A stretch of 64,000 nt of DNA from assembly GCF_001682855.1 (NCBI RefSeq), contig NZ_MAQW01000001.1, positions 1,543,164-1,607,163 of the forward strand, read 5' to 3'. The DNA comes from Bacillus sp. FJAT-27264 (GTDB taxonomy: Bacteria > Bacillota > Bacilli > Paenibacillales > Paenibacillaceae). The translations under genes and the position numbers were made by a program. Below the pieces are notes generated by a model, which did not search any database, had not been told where the DNA came from, and saw only the letters and a list, made by a program, of their open reading frames with translations. Positions 19,130-27,030 of the stretch are shown here, in pieces (position 1 is the first letter of the stretch; the number at the start of each line of letters is the position of its first letter).

Positions 19130-19144
19130 TGAATCCGCTTACAA
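19130..19144 (-). promoter_or_regulatory. candidate CcpA cre site
   Basis: The minus strand reads TTGTAAGCGGATTCA, which fits the degenerate cre consensus WTGNAANCGNWNNCW at every fixed position. It lies just upstream of the lplB-type permease start, consistent with glucose repression of the operon. A promoter was not pinned down. Confidence 0.55.
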
Positions 19145-19362
19145 ATGGAATGCTATCACAGCTATATCGCAATTTAAACTTTCGATTGCTGTGATTTTGT
19201 TATCATTTCTACGATAAGAGGGCACCAATTTCTATGATTTTATTACTTTTTGATCTCAAACTCCTGTTATATATGAGACACCAGTATGGTTTCCCCGAAA
19301 CTTTATAGGTGATCTTATTATTGTTATACTGAGGACAAATCCTACTTATAAGGAGAGCAGAC

Positions 19363-19508
19363 ATGAACTGACCATCATCATGCTTCATGTGCTGGATGCC
19401 ATCGGCCAGCTTGAAGCGGTTAACGGGATTACCATCTCGAAGCAATTCGGCTTTCCCAAGGGCAGTGTCTCCAAAATCACCCGCAAATGTGTTTTTCACT
19501 TCATTTGA
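19363..19508 (+). pseudogene. MarR-family regulator relic
   Basis: An AAGGAG site and ATG at 19363 are followed at once by an out-of-frame stop. Shifting frame at 19365 opens 47 codons reading ELTIIMLHVLDAIGQLEAV, then ITISKQFGFPKGSVSKITRK, and ending at TGA 19506-19508. This looks like the start of a MarR winged-helix DNA-binding domain, including the recognition helix. The protein is cut short after that helix. A frameshift at the 5' end and loss of the C-terminal two thirds indicate decay. It is the only coding remnant in the otherwise empty 19107-19628. Confidence 0.5.
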
Positions 19509-19628
19509 TGATGTTTAAAATGACTCCCCCCGCCTCTCCCCCAAATGAATCATGGTGTGCTTATGGACACATGAAAGACATACCCGCGGGTTATACTTTT
19601 TTCCAAGCTGAATTAAAAGAGGGATTAC

Positions 19629-20309
19629 ATGAATAAAAAAGTGCTTCTCGTTGAGGATGAAATCCGTATTCGTGAAGTCATTGCCGACTATTTCATACAA
19701 AGTGATTGGGAAGTCCACGAAGCTGGCAACGGTCAAGAAGCCTTACTCCGCTTCGATGAACTGCAGCCGGACCTCCTGATTCTAGATATCATGATGCCGA
19801 AAATCGATGGCTGGGAAGTATGCCGACAGGTCCGCAGCCGCTCAGAGGTACCAATCATTCTACTCACAGCCAAATCCGGCGAGGATGACAAAATACTAGG
19901 CTTTGAGCTGGGCGCTGACGATTATGTCACCAAGCCGTTTAGTCCTAAGGTGCTCGTTGCCCGAGCGAATGTTCTGATGAAAAGAGTCGAGGGTCTTTCC
20001 AAAGCTCAGCCATCACTAATAACGTTTGGCAGCGCGGTGCTGAACACGATGGCCCGCCGGCTGGAAGTGAACCATGTGGAAGTGGAGCTGGCTCCCAAGG
20101 AGTATGAACTGCTTCTGTACTTAATCAAAAACAAAGGGATTGTCGTCTCGCGCGATACCGTACTTGACCGGATATGGGGATTGGATTTCGAAGGCGATTC
20201 CCGTGTGGTGGATACCCATATCAAAAAATTGCGAAGCAAGCTCGGAACGGAATCCCGTCATATCCGTACTGTAATCGGTACCGGCTATAAGTTCGAGGAG
20301 GAAGAATGA
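19629..20309 (+). CDS. OmpR/PhoB-family response regulator
   Basis: A 226-residue response regulator. The receiver has acidic residues E9/D10, phospho-acceptor D53 (LILDIMMPKIDGWE) and the conserved lysine in VTKPFSP. The C-terminal winged helix (about 130-226) contains VVDTHIKKLRSKLG and VIGTGYKFE. GAGGG lies shortly upstream of the ATG. Its stop overlaps the ATG of the kinase gene, making a coupled two-component pair. The pair heads a probable operon with a phosphatidyltransferase and a DedA protein, suggesting an envelope-related signal. Confidence 0.92.
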   Translation: MNKKVLLVEDEIRIREVIADYFIQSDWEVHEAGNGQEALLRFDELQPDLLILDIMMPKIDGWEVCRQVRSRSEVPIILLTAKSGEDDKILGFELGADDYVTKPFSPKVLVARANVLMKRVEGLSKAQPSLITFGSAVLNTMARRLEVNHVEVELAPKEYELLLYLIKNKGIVVSRDTVLDRIWGLDFEGDSRVVDTHIKKLRSKLGTESRHIRTVIGTGYKFEEEE

Positions 20310-22090
20310 AGAAGCGTGGTGTCACCTATAAGCTGTTCATCATGACTGTTGTTTTTTTCCTGTGCTTTTATGGCATGGTGATCCTCAGCCAAATGCTGTT
20401 CTTCGAAGGCTTCTACGAGAACCAGAAAATCTCCCGGGTAGAAAATCATTTGAAGACATACGCCGCAAACTACGCTTCCCAAGAAAATCGGAGCATGAGT
20501 CAAATTTCCAAGGACACGGCCAAGTTTATCATTCAGAACAAAAGTCAGCTGGCCATTCTGACCCTGGAAGGCAAAGTGAAGCTAGGCGACCCCTTCCATA
20601 TCACGTTGAAAAAAGAAAATGGGCAGCTCGTTACGATCAACCTGTCCCTTTTTATGAATATGTATGGCACCGAACTGAAGAATGCCCAGATTCAGCAGGG
20701 TGATGAGCTAACCGTCTTCGGTGAGAACGATGTCGTTGAAGATTCGCAGATCCATGTGATTTATCCGATCAACATTCACAAGCAAGGCGCACCGCTCGTC
20801 GGAGAACATCCGGCAAAAGTGATAACTGGCGAAGACGAGATTGGAGAAGCAGAGACCATTACGGGCACAGTTACAGAGATCGTACTCCCTGATCTGAAGA
20901 CATGGAACCCCCGCCAGGTTCTGATGCTGTCTGCTATGGAGGAATGGTTCCCTCTAACTCCACCCCTGCTTGAGAAGCTGAAAAGACTGGAGGTTCAGCA
21001 AGCAGATTGGACAGAACCCTGGACCGGTGTCCGCAGTTCCGTTCTGCTCTACCCTGTGAAGATGAAGAACGGCGACATTGACCTGTTGTTCACAGTGACT
21101 TCGCTCCAGGAGGTCAGTGAGACGAATCAGGCCCTGCAGTGGTTCTATGTCTATCTGGGGATCGGCGGCTTCATCCTGATCCTATTCCTCTCCCTTTTCT
21201 TCTCTAAAATCGTGACCCGTCCGCTCATCTCGATTAACAATGCGGCGAAGCGAATGGGCAATCTCGACTTCACTGATCACGAGCCTATCCGGCAAAATGA
21301 CGAGCTCGGCAATCTTTCGCACAGCATGCACACCCTCTCACGCAAACTGGATAGCGCGCTTGGGGAGCTTCAGGAAGCTAATCAGCAACTGGTGAGTGAT
21401 ATGAAAGAAAAGCAAAAAATGGAGATCGCCCAGCAGGAGTTTTTCGCCAATGCATCGCATGAGCTGAAGACCCCCATCAGCATCATCAAGGGCTTCGCGG
21501 AGGGATTGCAGGACGGCGTGAGTGCTGGCAAGCAGGATCACTACATCGGCGTCATTATCGAGGAATCGGACAAGATGGAAATGCTCGTTCAGGATATGCT
21601 GAATCTTGCGACCTTGCAGTCCGACACCCTTAAGCTCCGTAAAACAACCTATATGCTCAGCGAGCTGGTGGAAGATGTGATGGGCAAGCTAGTCTATTTA
21701 TTGAAGCAAAAAAATCTTGAAGCTGTAATCATCCCTTCCAATGAGCTCCCGCTCTATGGGGATTTGAGATGGATGGAACAGGTGGTATCCAACCTTGTAA
21801 CCAATGCGATCCGGCATGCGGTAGAAGGCAGCACGATTACTATAAGTATCAAGGGCCTGGAAGAGTCCTCTATCTTCTCCATTGAGAATACAGGCGAGCA
21901 AATCCCGGAGCATCAGTTGGAGCAGATCTGGGAGCGGTTTTTCCGGGCTGAGCCTTCACGCAGCCGTCAGACTGGCGGAACAGGACTTGGGCTTGCCATC
22001 GTCAAGCGGATTCTGGATCTGCATGGCTGCCGGTATGTAGCGCAGAACACCGGGATGGGCGTACGCATCGTCATTACCTTTGATCATTAA
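20306..22090 (+). CDS. sensor histidine kinase
   Basis: A 594-residue membrane kinase. Helix 1 spans about residues 9-31 and helix 2 about 281-303, enclosing a roughly 250-residue extracellular sensor with no recognised fold. HAMP follows (about 300-355), then HisKA with predicted phosphorylated His385 in ASHELKTP, and HATPase_c with its N box near VVSNLVTNAIRHA and a G box TGGTGLGLAIVK. It should phosphorylate D53 of the partner regulator. The unusually large sensor region is the main clue to a specific ligand, which is unknown. Confidence 0.92.
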   Translation: MKKRGVTYKLFIMTVVFFLCFYGMVILSQMLFFEGFYENQKISRVENHLKTYAANYASQENRSMSQISKDTAKFIIQNKSQLAILTLEGKVKLGDPFHITLKKENGQLVTINLSLFMNMYGTELKNAQIQQGDELTVFGENDVVEDSQIHVIYPINIHKQGAPLVGEHPAKVITGEDEIGEAETITGTVTEIVLPDLKTWNPRQVLMLSAMEEWFPLTPPLLEKLKRLEVQQADWTEPWTGVRSSVLLYPVKMKNGDIDLLFTVTSLQEVSETNQALQWFYVYLGIGGFILILFLSLFFSKIVTRPLISINNAAKRMGNLDFTDHEPIRQNDELGNLSHSMHTLSRKLDSALGELQEANQQLVSDMKEKQKMEIAQQEFFANASHELKTPISIIKGFAEGLQDGVSAGKQDHYIGVIIEESDKMEMLVQDMLNLATLQSDTLKLRKTTYMLSELVEDVMGKLVYLLKQKNLEAVIIPSNELPLYGDLRWMEQVVSNLVTNAIRHAVEGSTITISIKGLEESSIFSIENTGEQIPEHQLEQIWERFFRAEPSRSRQTGGTGLGLAIVKRILDLHGCRYVAQNTGMGVRIVITFDH

Positions 22091-22138
22091 TCATTTTTCA
22101 ATATCATCTTTTTTTAAACGAAAGGCGTGAAAATAAAC

Positions 22139-22663
22139 ATGAAATGGATTTGGTTACCCTCAGCTTTCACTGTAACCAACTTGGGGGCCGGGGCCTTATC
22201 GTTATTTTTTACCATTCGCGAAGAATATATGGTCGCATTTGCACTGGTAATGGTAGCAGCGGTATGTGATGTGCTGGATGGACTTTTGGCCCGGCTACTG
22301 CATTGTCCCAGTGATTTTGGCAAACAGTTAGACTCGCTCGCAGACATCGTCTCCTTCGGGATTGCCCCGGTATTTCTGATCTTAATGTACAAGCTGGAGG
22401 ATTCTGTGTGGCTCGGGCCGCTCGCGGCGGTTGTATTCCTGGTATGCGGAGCGCTCCGGTTGGCAAGATTTAATATAAGTGCTCCCGTCAGAGGATTCGT
22501 TGGTATGCCCATTACCGCTGCCGGAGTTATCCTATCTCTTACAACGTTACTCGGTGACCGGGTGAAGCCTGAAATGACACTGCTTGTGATGGGCTTGCTG
22601 TCTGTTCTCATGATAAGCAGAATTCCGTTTCCATCCTTTAAAAAAACTTACGCCAGGAAGTGA
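22139..22663 (+). CDS. pssA: CDP-alcohol phosphatidyltransferase, probable CDP-diacylglycerol-serine O-phosphatidyltransferase
   Basis: A 174-residue integral membrane enzyme. The diagnostic CDP-alcohol motif D-G-x2-A-R-x8-G-x3-D-x3-D is intact, reading DGLLAR then G-KQL-D-SLA-D, at about residues 47-69. Size, short N-terminus and the FNISAPVRGFVGMPITAAG stretch fit phosphatidylserine synthase type II; a related headgroup transferase is possible. The start is uncertain: a GTG at 22127 is in frame four codons earlier, but AAAGG is too close to it. It follows the kinase gene by 49 bp and precedes the DedA gene by 7 bp, so coordinate expression is likely. Confidence 0.8.
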   Translation: MKWIWLPSAFTVTNLGAGALSLFFTIREEYMVAFALVMVAAVCDVLDGLLARLLHCPSDFGKQLDSLADIVSFGIAPVFLILMYKLEDSVWLGPLAAVVFLVCGALRLARFNISAPVRGFVGMPITAAGVILSLTTLLGDRVKPEMTLLVMGLLSVLMISRIPFPSFKKTYARK

Positions 22664-22670
22664 CTGCAGC

Positions 22671-23171
22671 ATGGCATGGATTATGGATATGATCACTCAA
22701 TATGGATATTTCGCGATTTTTGCGCTGCTTGCGCTTGGAATTATAGGCGTTCCGGTTCCCGATGAAATTCTAATGCTGTTCGTAGGCTATCTGTGTTCTG
22801 TAATGGTCCTTGATTTCTCGATCTCCGTGCTGGTCTGCTTCGTCGGGGCGGTCACAGGTATGGTCACTAGTTATACTCTGGGCAAAAAGCTCGGGCAGCC
22901 ACTGGTTGACAAGCATGGCAAGTGGATCGGCCTCACCACCAAACGGTTTGAGATTGTGAAGCGCTGGTTCGCAAGGTTTGGTCTCTGGACGATCCTGCTC
23001 GGGTACTTCGTACCAGGCTTAAGACATGCTACTAGCTACATCTCCGGAATTAGTGCCATGCCCTTTCGGAAATATTTCCTCACTGCCAGCCTGGGGTCAT
23101 TGGTGTGGGTTCTGATATTCACTTCTATCGGTTATTACATGGGGGCCAACATATCTTTTGCCGGACTGTAA
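22671..23171 (+). CDS. DedA/VTT-domain membrane protein
   Basis: A 166-residue polytopic membrane protein of the DedA (SNARE-associated, VTT) family. IGVPVPDEILMLFVG near residues 24-39 carries the conserved acidic residue, and GYFVPGLRHATSYISG carries the conserved proline/glycine-arginine motif. Characterised relatives move undecaprenyl phosphate or phospholipids across the membrane. AGGAAG lies upstream of the ATG. Being last in an operon with a two-component system and a phosphatidyltransferase, it may serve lipid or lipid-carrier recycling under envelope stress; this is inference. Confidence 0.85.
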   Translation: MAWIMDMITQYGYFAIFALLALGIIGVPVPDEILMLFVGYLCSVMVLDFSISVLVCFVGAVTGMVTSYTLGKKLGQPLVDKHGKWIGLTTKRFEIVKRWFARFGLWTILLGYFVPGLRHATSYISGISAMPFRKYFLTASLGSLVWVLIFTSIGYYMGANISFAGL

Positions 23172-23261
23172 ACAGCACTCCCTACTGGCTTTGCCGGGGA
23201 TACGAAAATTGTTCATACTTTCTCTGCTATACAATAATACGCAGAATGATTCGCCATGAAA

Positions 23262-23274
23262 ACGAACAATTCGT
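23262..23274. promoter_or_regulatory. palindrome upstream of TetR gene, candidate autoregulatory operator
   Basis: ACGAACAATTCGT is a 5-3-5 inverted repeat inside an A-rich to T-rich context, 66-78 bases upstream of the TetR start. Position and symmetry fit an autoregulatory site, but no second copy was found near the SDR gene. Confidence 0.35.
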
Positions 23275-23339
23275 CTTTTATTGACGTCTGCTTCCTTTGA
23301 ATTTAGAATAAAGAAGAAGCATGAGCTTGAAAGGCGGTG

Positions 23340-23921
23340 TTGAAGATTCGTAAAGGTGAGAAAACGAAACAATATGTGATTGAAAAAACTTCCCTGCTGC
23401 TTAACCAGCGCGGTTACTTATCCACCTCCCTGGCCGAGGTTACGGATGCGACCGGACTACAAAAGGGCGGCTTATATAATCATTTCAGAGACAAAGAAGA
23501 CCTGATGATCGAGTCGTTCAAATATAACTGCACACTGATTACTGAACAGATGGAGCCGGCCATCGCCTCGGCATCGGCAGCCGCCGATAAGCTGAATGCC
23601 TTTGTCGAGACTTATCTCGACCTCGATTTTCCAGGCGGCTGCCCCATAGCCAATGCTGCTGTGGAATCCGAAGCTGTTTCCCCTCTTCTGTTCCAACATG
23701 CACAAGAGGCGATGGACAGAATGCTGGTATTGCTGGAAGATATCATAAATACAGGAATCGCCCAAGGGGAATTTCGATCAGATGCCAATACCCGTAATAC
23801 GGCCGTAGTCATACTCTCGCTGATCGAGGGAAGCCTGCTCATGAACAAACTTCTTCCATTCTCCCCGCTCCAACTGATCAAAGACCAACTTGCTCGTTAT
23901 ATCGATGATGTATTGAAATAA
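23340..23921 (+). CDS. TetR/AcrR-family transcriptional regulator
   Basis: A 193-residue TetR regulator. The N-terminal HTH includes ATGLQKGGLYNHFRDKEDLM, the most conserved TetR segment, and the C-terminal part with GGCPIANAAVESEAVSP resembles the YxaF/LmrA group. GTG at 23337 and TTG at 23340 are both possible; TTG has AAAGG five bases upstream and is preferred. It converges on the SDR gene and shares a terminator with it. The ligand is unknown. Confidence 0.85.
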   Translation: MKIRKGEKTKQYVIEKTSLLLNQRGYLSTSLAEVTDATGLQKGGLYNHFRDKEDLMIESFKYNCTLITEQMEPAIASASAAADKLNAFVETYLDLDFPGGCPIANAAVESEAVSPLLFQHAQEAMDRMLVLLEDIINTGIAQGEFRSDANTRNTAVVILSLIEGSLLMNKLLPFSPLQLIKDQLARYIDDVLK

Positions 23922-23936
23922 ACTAATATTGGCAAT

Positions 23937-23975
23937 AAAAAGAGACCTCACAGCTTCATCCGTAAGGTCTCTTTT
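23937..23975. terminator. bidirectional intrinsic terminator
   Basis: AAAAAGAGACCT and AGGTCTCTTTT form a perfect stem with A-run and T-run on opposite flanks, between the convergent TetR and SDR genes. It should stop transcription from both sides. Confidence 0.85.
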
Positions 23976-24000
23976 GCTGATCGCGTGACCGTGGCGGGAA

Positions 24001-24813
24001 TTACTCCGCGATCAACGATACCTTTTCCCACGCCACAACTTCTTCGATTCTTTTGCCTAGCTCATCCCGGATACTATAGGTTGCCATAGCACCTACCGGG
24101 AAATGCAGGGGCGGGTTCTCACTGTTGATCATAGCAATAATGGATTCTACCGCTTTACCCTGATCGCCTATTTTCAAGGCCTCATAGCTCTTGTTGAAGG
24201 CTTCATACACCGGTGCATATTCGTCGGTAGATTGGCTTTGTTTTTGGGAAGATCCCATGAATTCCGTCAAGAAGACGCCCGGTTCCACAATCGTAGTCTT
24301 AATCCCGAACATAGCCAGCTCAGCTGCCATTGCTTTGGAGAAACCTTCCACTGCAAATTTGGATGCCGCATATACACTGTAAGTTGGAACAGCCCACACT
24401 CCAAAGACCGAAGACAAGTTCACATAATGCCCCGACTTCTGCTTCTTGAAGACCGGAAGAGTGGCCCGGATAACATCCAGCATACCGAACACATTCACAT
24501 CGAACTGATCTCTGATCTGCTCGTCCGTATATTCCTCCAGCATTCCAAATAGCCCGTAGCCAGCGTTATTAATGACAATATCAATCCGGCCGAATACGTC
24601 CACGGCCTCTTTCACCGCTGCTTCAATCTCTTCTTTCTTCGTGACATCGAGTGCAGCAATATGCACATTCTCCGGCGATTTCTCCTTCAAATCGGCGATG
24701 GTATCAATGTTCCGTGCTGTAGCAACAATTTTATCTCCAGTGTGAAGCAATTGCTCCACGAATTTCCGCCCAAACCCTGTAGACGTTCCTGTAATAAACC
24801 ATACTCTGCTCAT
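24001..24813 (-). CDS. short-chain dehydrogenase/reductase (classical SDR)
   Basis: A 270-residue cytoplasmic oxidoreductase. The cofactor-binding TGTSTGFG lies near residues 8-15, NNAGYG near 86, the catalytic Ser in NLSSVFG, and YSVYAASK gives the catalytic Tyr and Lys. Length and pattern are those of classical SDRs acting on alcohols or ketones. The residues after the second strand suggest NADP preference (ATARN). The adjacent TetR gene is convergent and may regulate it. The substrate is unknown. Confidence 0.88.
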   Translation of the reverse strand: MSRVWFITGTSTGFGRKFVEQLLHTGDKIVATARNIDTIADLKEKSPENVHIAALDVTKKEEIEAAVKEAVDVFGRIDIVINNAGYGLFGMLEEYTDEQIRDQFDVNVFGMLDVIRATLPVFKKQKSGHYVNLSSVFGVWAVPTYSVYAASKFAVEGFSKAMAAELAMFGIKTTIVEPGVFLTEFMGSSQKQSQSTDEYAPVYEAFNKSYEALKIGDQGKAVESIIAMINSENPPLHFPVGAMATYSIRDELGKRIEEVVAWEKVSLIAE

Positions 24814-25038
24814 TCTAATCTCTCCTTATGATTTTTATGATAATAGGACAATTATGAATCTATAAATAAAAGACAGACCGTTCATATTTTTAATTATAGA
24901 TAGTGATATCATTAAAGTCAAATGTAATTCCTCCGGCCCCGAAGTGTAGCGTTCATGCCGATGACTCTGGTCACTTCACACCCGAACATACGTATGGTAG
25001 GATACCTATAAAAAGCATTCCGAAGGAGAGTGGATACG

Positions 25039-25620
25039 ATGAAGAGTGTAGCTGTTTTTTGCGGATCGAGTGAAGGTGCATCCCCTTTCTATAAAGAAGG
25101 CGCACAGAAATTAGGTCATGAACTTGCAGAGCGTAACATCACCCTGATCTATGGCGGAGCCAGTGTTGGCTTGATGGGAGCCGTAGCGGATGCCGTATTA
25201 GAAAAAGGCGGGAAGGTGGTCGGCGTCCTGCCACATTTTCTGCAGACCCGGGAAATTGCCCACAACCACCTGACGGAGCTGATTGTTGTCGATTCGATGC
25301 ATGAACGCAAAGCCAAGATGGCAGAACTCGCCGATGGCTTCATTGCTTTGCCGGGAGGACCAGGTACACTGGAAGAATACTTCGAGATTTTCACATGGGG
25401 CCAGCTTGGACTTCACAATAAGCCACTGGGTCTACTAAATATCGAACATTACTATGACGCTTTAATTACCATGTTTGATCATATCGCTGCCGAGAAATTC
25501 ATGCAGGAAAAATACCGTTCCATGGTGCTCGTCGATACTACAGCCAAGGGAATCCTGGATCAGTTCGCGGCATACAATCCGCCAGCGGTTAAAACCTATC
25601 TCACCGAAGACCGGACTTAG
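25039..25620 (+). CDS. LOG-family protein (TIGR00730, nucleotide 5'-monophosphate phosphoribohydrolase-like)
   Basis: A 193-residue Rossmann-fold protein of the LOG family. The GGASVGLMGAVADA stretch and the signature PGGPGTLEE are present, as is the SMHERKAKM segment preceding it. Characterised members release free bases from cytokinin nucleotides or related AMP derivatives; older annotations call them lysine decarboxylases, which is not supported. An in-frame GTG at 25030 is too close to the AAGGAG; the ATG at 25039 is used. It stands alone, followed by a long gene-free stretch. Confidence 0.88.
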   Translation: MKSVAVFCGSSEGASPFYKEGAQKLGHELAERNITLIYGGASVGLMGAVADAVLEKGGKVVGVLPHFLQTREIAHNHLTELIVVDSMHERKAKMAELADGFIALPGGPGTLEEYFEIFTWGQLGLHNKPLGLLNIEHYYDALITMFDHIAAEKFMQEKYRSMVLVDTTAKGILDQFAAYNPPAVKTYLTEDRT

Positions 25621-25879
25621 ACGATAGTCACACGGTCCCAAGTGAATGTTATTGACGAAGGAGTTGTCCCAATAGTGAACTTACCCCTCCAAGTAGAACA
25701 CAAAAAATCAACGCCCATGAAGCAGCGTTAATTCTAAACGGGAGACTCCCTACCTGAAAATTATAAATAAAAGGGACTTACCCCTCCGTGCCCTTGTAGC
25801 GCAAAAAGGTGGACCGGTAAGAATCCATGCAGATCCTTACACCCTTACTTGGGAAGTGGGAACTGGGCTTAGATCTGAT

Positions 25880-26105
25880 TTAACAGGAAAATGTACCGTT
25901 AATTCTCCCCTTTCAAGCGTTTGGCTCGGATTAAAGGGAATTTCTCCAGTTATTTTTCCCCTTTATCAGAAAATCGAAGGGTATCCCAGAGAATAACTGG
26001 AATTTTTCCCGTTATTTCGTTAGAACACGACACTTCCGAAAAATTAACGGGAGTATTTCCCGTTGTTTAGTCGTTGCATAACGGGTAACACCCATTTTTA
26101 CTTTA
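25880..26105. repeat. cluster of five degenerate palindromic repeats
   Basis: Five related units lie at about 25880-25902, 25931-25965, 25992-26017, 26042-26069 and 26079-26105. Each is built on TTAACGGGAA paired with TTCCCGTTAA in imperfect inverted form. The clearest are AACGGGA-GTAT-TTCCCGTT (fourth) and AATAACTGGAATTTTTCCCG (third). They could fold as small hairpins in either strand. Function is unknown; they resemble dispersed intergenic palindromes of other genomes. Confidence 0.55.
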
Positions 26106-26134
26106 CCGGATCTGCACGTCTGAAGGCCGAGTGG

Positions 26135-26166
26135 TTTGGGTTTGGGTTTGGGTTTGGGTTTGGGTT
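26135..26166 (+). repeat. (TTTGGG)5 simple repeat
   Basis: Five perfect tandem copies of TTTGGG are followed by TT. The six-base period and five G3 tracts make it a candidate G-quadruplex on the plus strand and a likely slippage site. It is not in a coding frame. Confidence 0.9.
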
Positions 26167-26203
26167 GCCTTTCCCTTGCCGAAGAAGGTGGTCATCGACC
26201 ACA

Positions 26204-26255
26204 AATAGAACATGGCGGGCTTAGGAATCCTCCTGAGCACCGCCATGTTCTATTT
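26204..26255. terminator. long near-perfect hairpin, probable bidirectional terminator
   Basis: A 16-bp perfect stem (AAATAGAACATGGCGG and its complement) continues inward through GCTTAGG/CCTGAGC with one G-T pair, leaving a 6-base loop. It lies between the LOG gene and the convergent lipoprotein gene, with short T-runs on both sides. Its length is unusual for a simple terminator. Confidence 0.6.
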
Positions 26256-26350
26256 TCGCTTTATTTTTTAGCAGATAGGCTTCTTATCAAGAAATGTACC
26301 TAGTTTTGGAGTAATCCCTTAACTATGAACTACCAGCGAATGGGTGCATT

Positions 26351-26884
26351 CTAAGCTTCAGTCTCTTTATCCCCCCAACGCTTTGCTTCCTCCGATTCAG
26401 TGATGCTAGAGAAGAACGACCGGTAAGAAACATCACCGCCACATAATTGAGTATTCTTCAAATCAAGATAACGAACGACCAGGCTCTCTACAACCTCCTC
26501 ATCCATAATGGCCTCTACGGCCTCTTTCTTGACATTCTCATCCCATAATACCTGGAATTCATAACGTTTAATTTCCGGGAAGAAGTTGTTCACATTCCAG
26601 GCATAGTCCACCATTGAACGATAAATATCCTCTTTGATCGGGGCAGAACCCACTTCCGGCACAAAAGAAAAATGAAGTGTATACTGATCTTTTGCACCGT
26701 CAATTGTGAATTTTTCCACAAATCTAAAGTGATCTTGGGTGTAGAATTCCACTTTACTCGTGATAAAATCTTTCTGTGTCCTCATCTCTCCTGTTTCTAA
26801 AGCAGTATTGGAACTTGCTTGTGAACACGCAGAGATAAACATCAGCATGAGTGTTACCTTGAGTACATTCAGGAATCTGCTCAT
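26351..26884 (-). CDS. hypothetical lipoprotein
   Basis: A 177-residue protein that I do not recognise. It begins with a lipoprotein signal (MSRFLNVLKVTLMLMF) and lipobox ISAC with Cys at about residue 20. The mature part of about 157 residues is mixed alpha/beta with many acidic residues and several aromatic residues in the pattern HFRFVEKF and YAWNVNNFFPEIKRYEFQV. GGGAGGGGG precedes the ATG. It is probably anchored on the outer face of the membrane. It stands alone, next to the repeat-rich stretch, so context gives no functional clue. Confidence 0.75.
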   Translation of the reverse strand: MSRFLNVLKVTLMLMFISACSQASSNTALETGEMRTQKDFITSKVEFYTQDHFRFVEKFTIDGAKDQYTLHFSFVPEVGSAPIKEDIYRSMVDYAWNVNNFFPEIKRYEFQVLWDENVKKEAVEAIMDEEVVESLVVRYLDLKNTQLCGGDVSYRSFFSSITESEEAKRWGDKETEA

Positions 26885-26949
26885 AAGTTCCCCCTCCCTA
26901 CTTTATATTCTCATGAACATCAAAATTTCACCAATCAGTATCAACGAAA

Positions 26950-27016
26950 CAAAAACACCCCCTGGAACTCTATCAGATAAACCAAGGGTTTATTCCAATG
27001 TCTATTCTAAGGGGTG
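26950..27016 (-). terminator. terminator of the GH2 operon
   Basis: On the minus strand, CACCCC at the distal arm pairs with GGGGTG, with an inner AAACCCTTGGTTT stem-loop, then GTTTTTGTTT. It lies 15 bases after the beta-galactosidase stop. Confidence 0.65.
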
Positions 27017-27030
27017 CTCTTCAATTACTA

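Larger units (their letters stand above)
25621..26350. other. gene-free stretch with clustered repeats and hairpins
   Basis: No convincing reading frame was found in these 730 bases. They hold a 12-bp direct repeat ACTTACCCCTCC (25679-25690 and 25776-25787), a segment at 25674-25701 resembling an IS3-type terminal inverted repeat, a family of AACGGGAA/TTCCCGTT hairpins (25880-26105), a (TTTGGG)5 tract, a small GTGGTC/GACCAC stem (26188-26202) and a long hairpin (26204-26255). It looks like a site of repeated insertion and decay. Confidence 0.6.

Noticed and set aside
22100..22138. riboswitch or leader before the phosphatidyltransferase gene
   Set aside because: The gap is only 48 bases, with a T-run but no stable stem.
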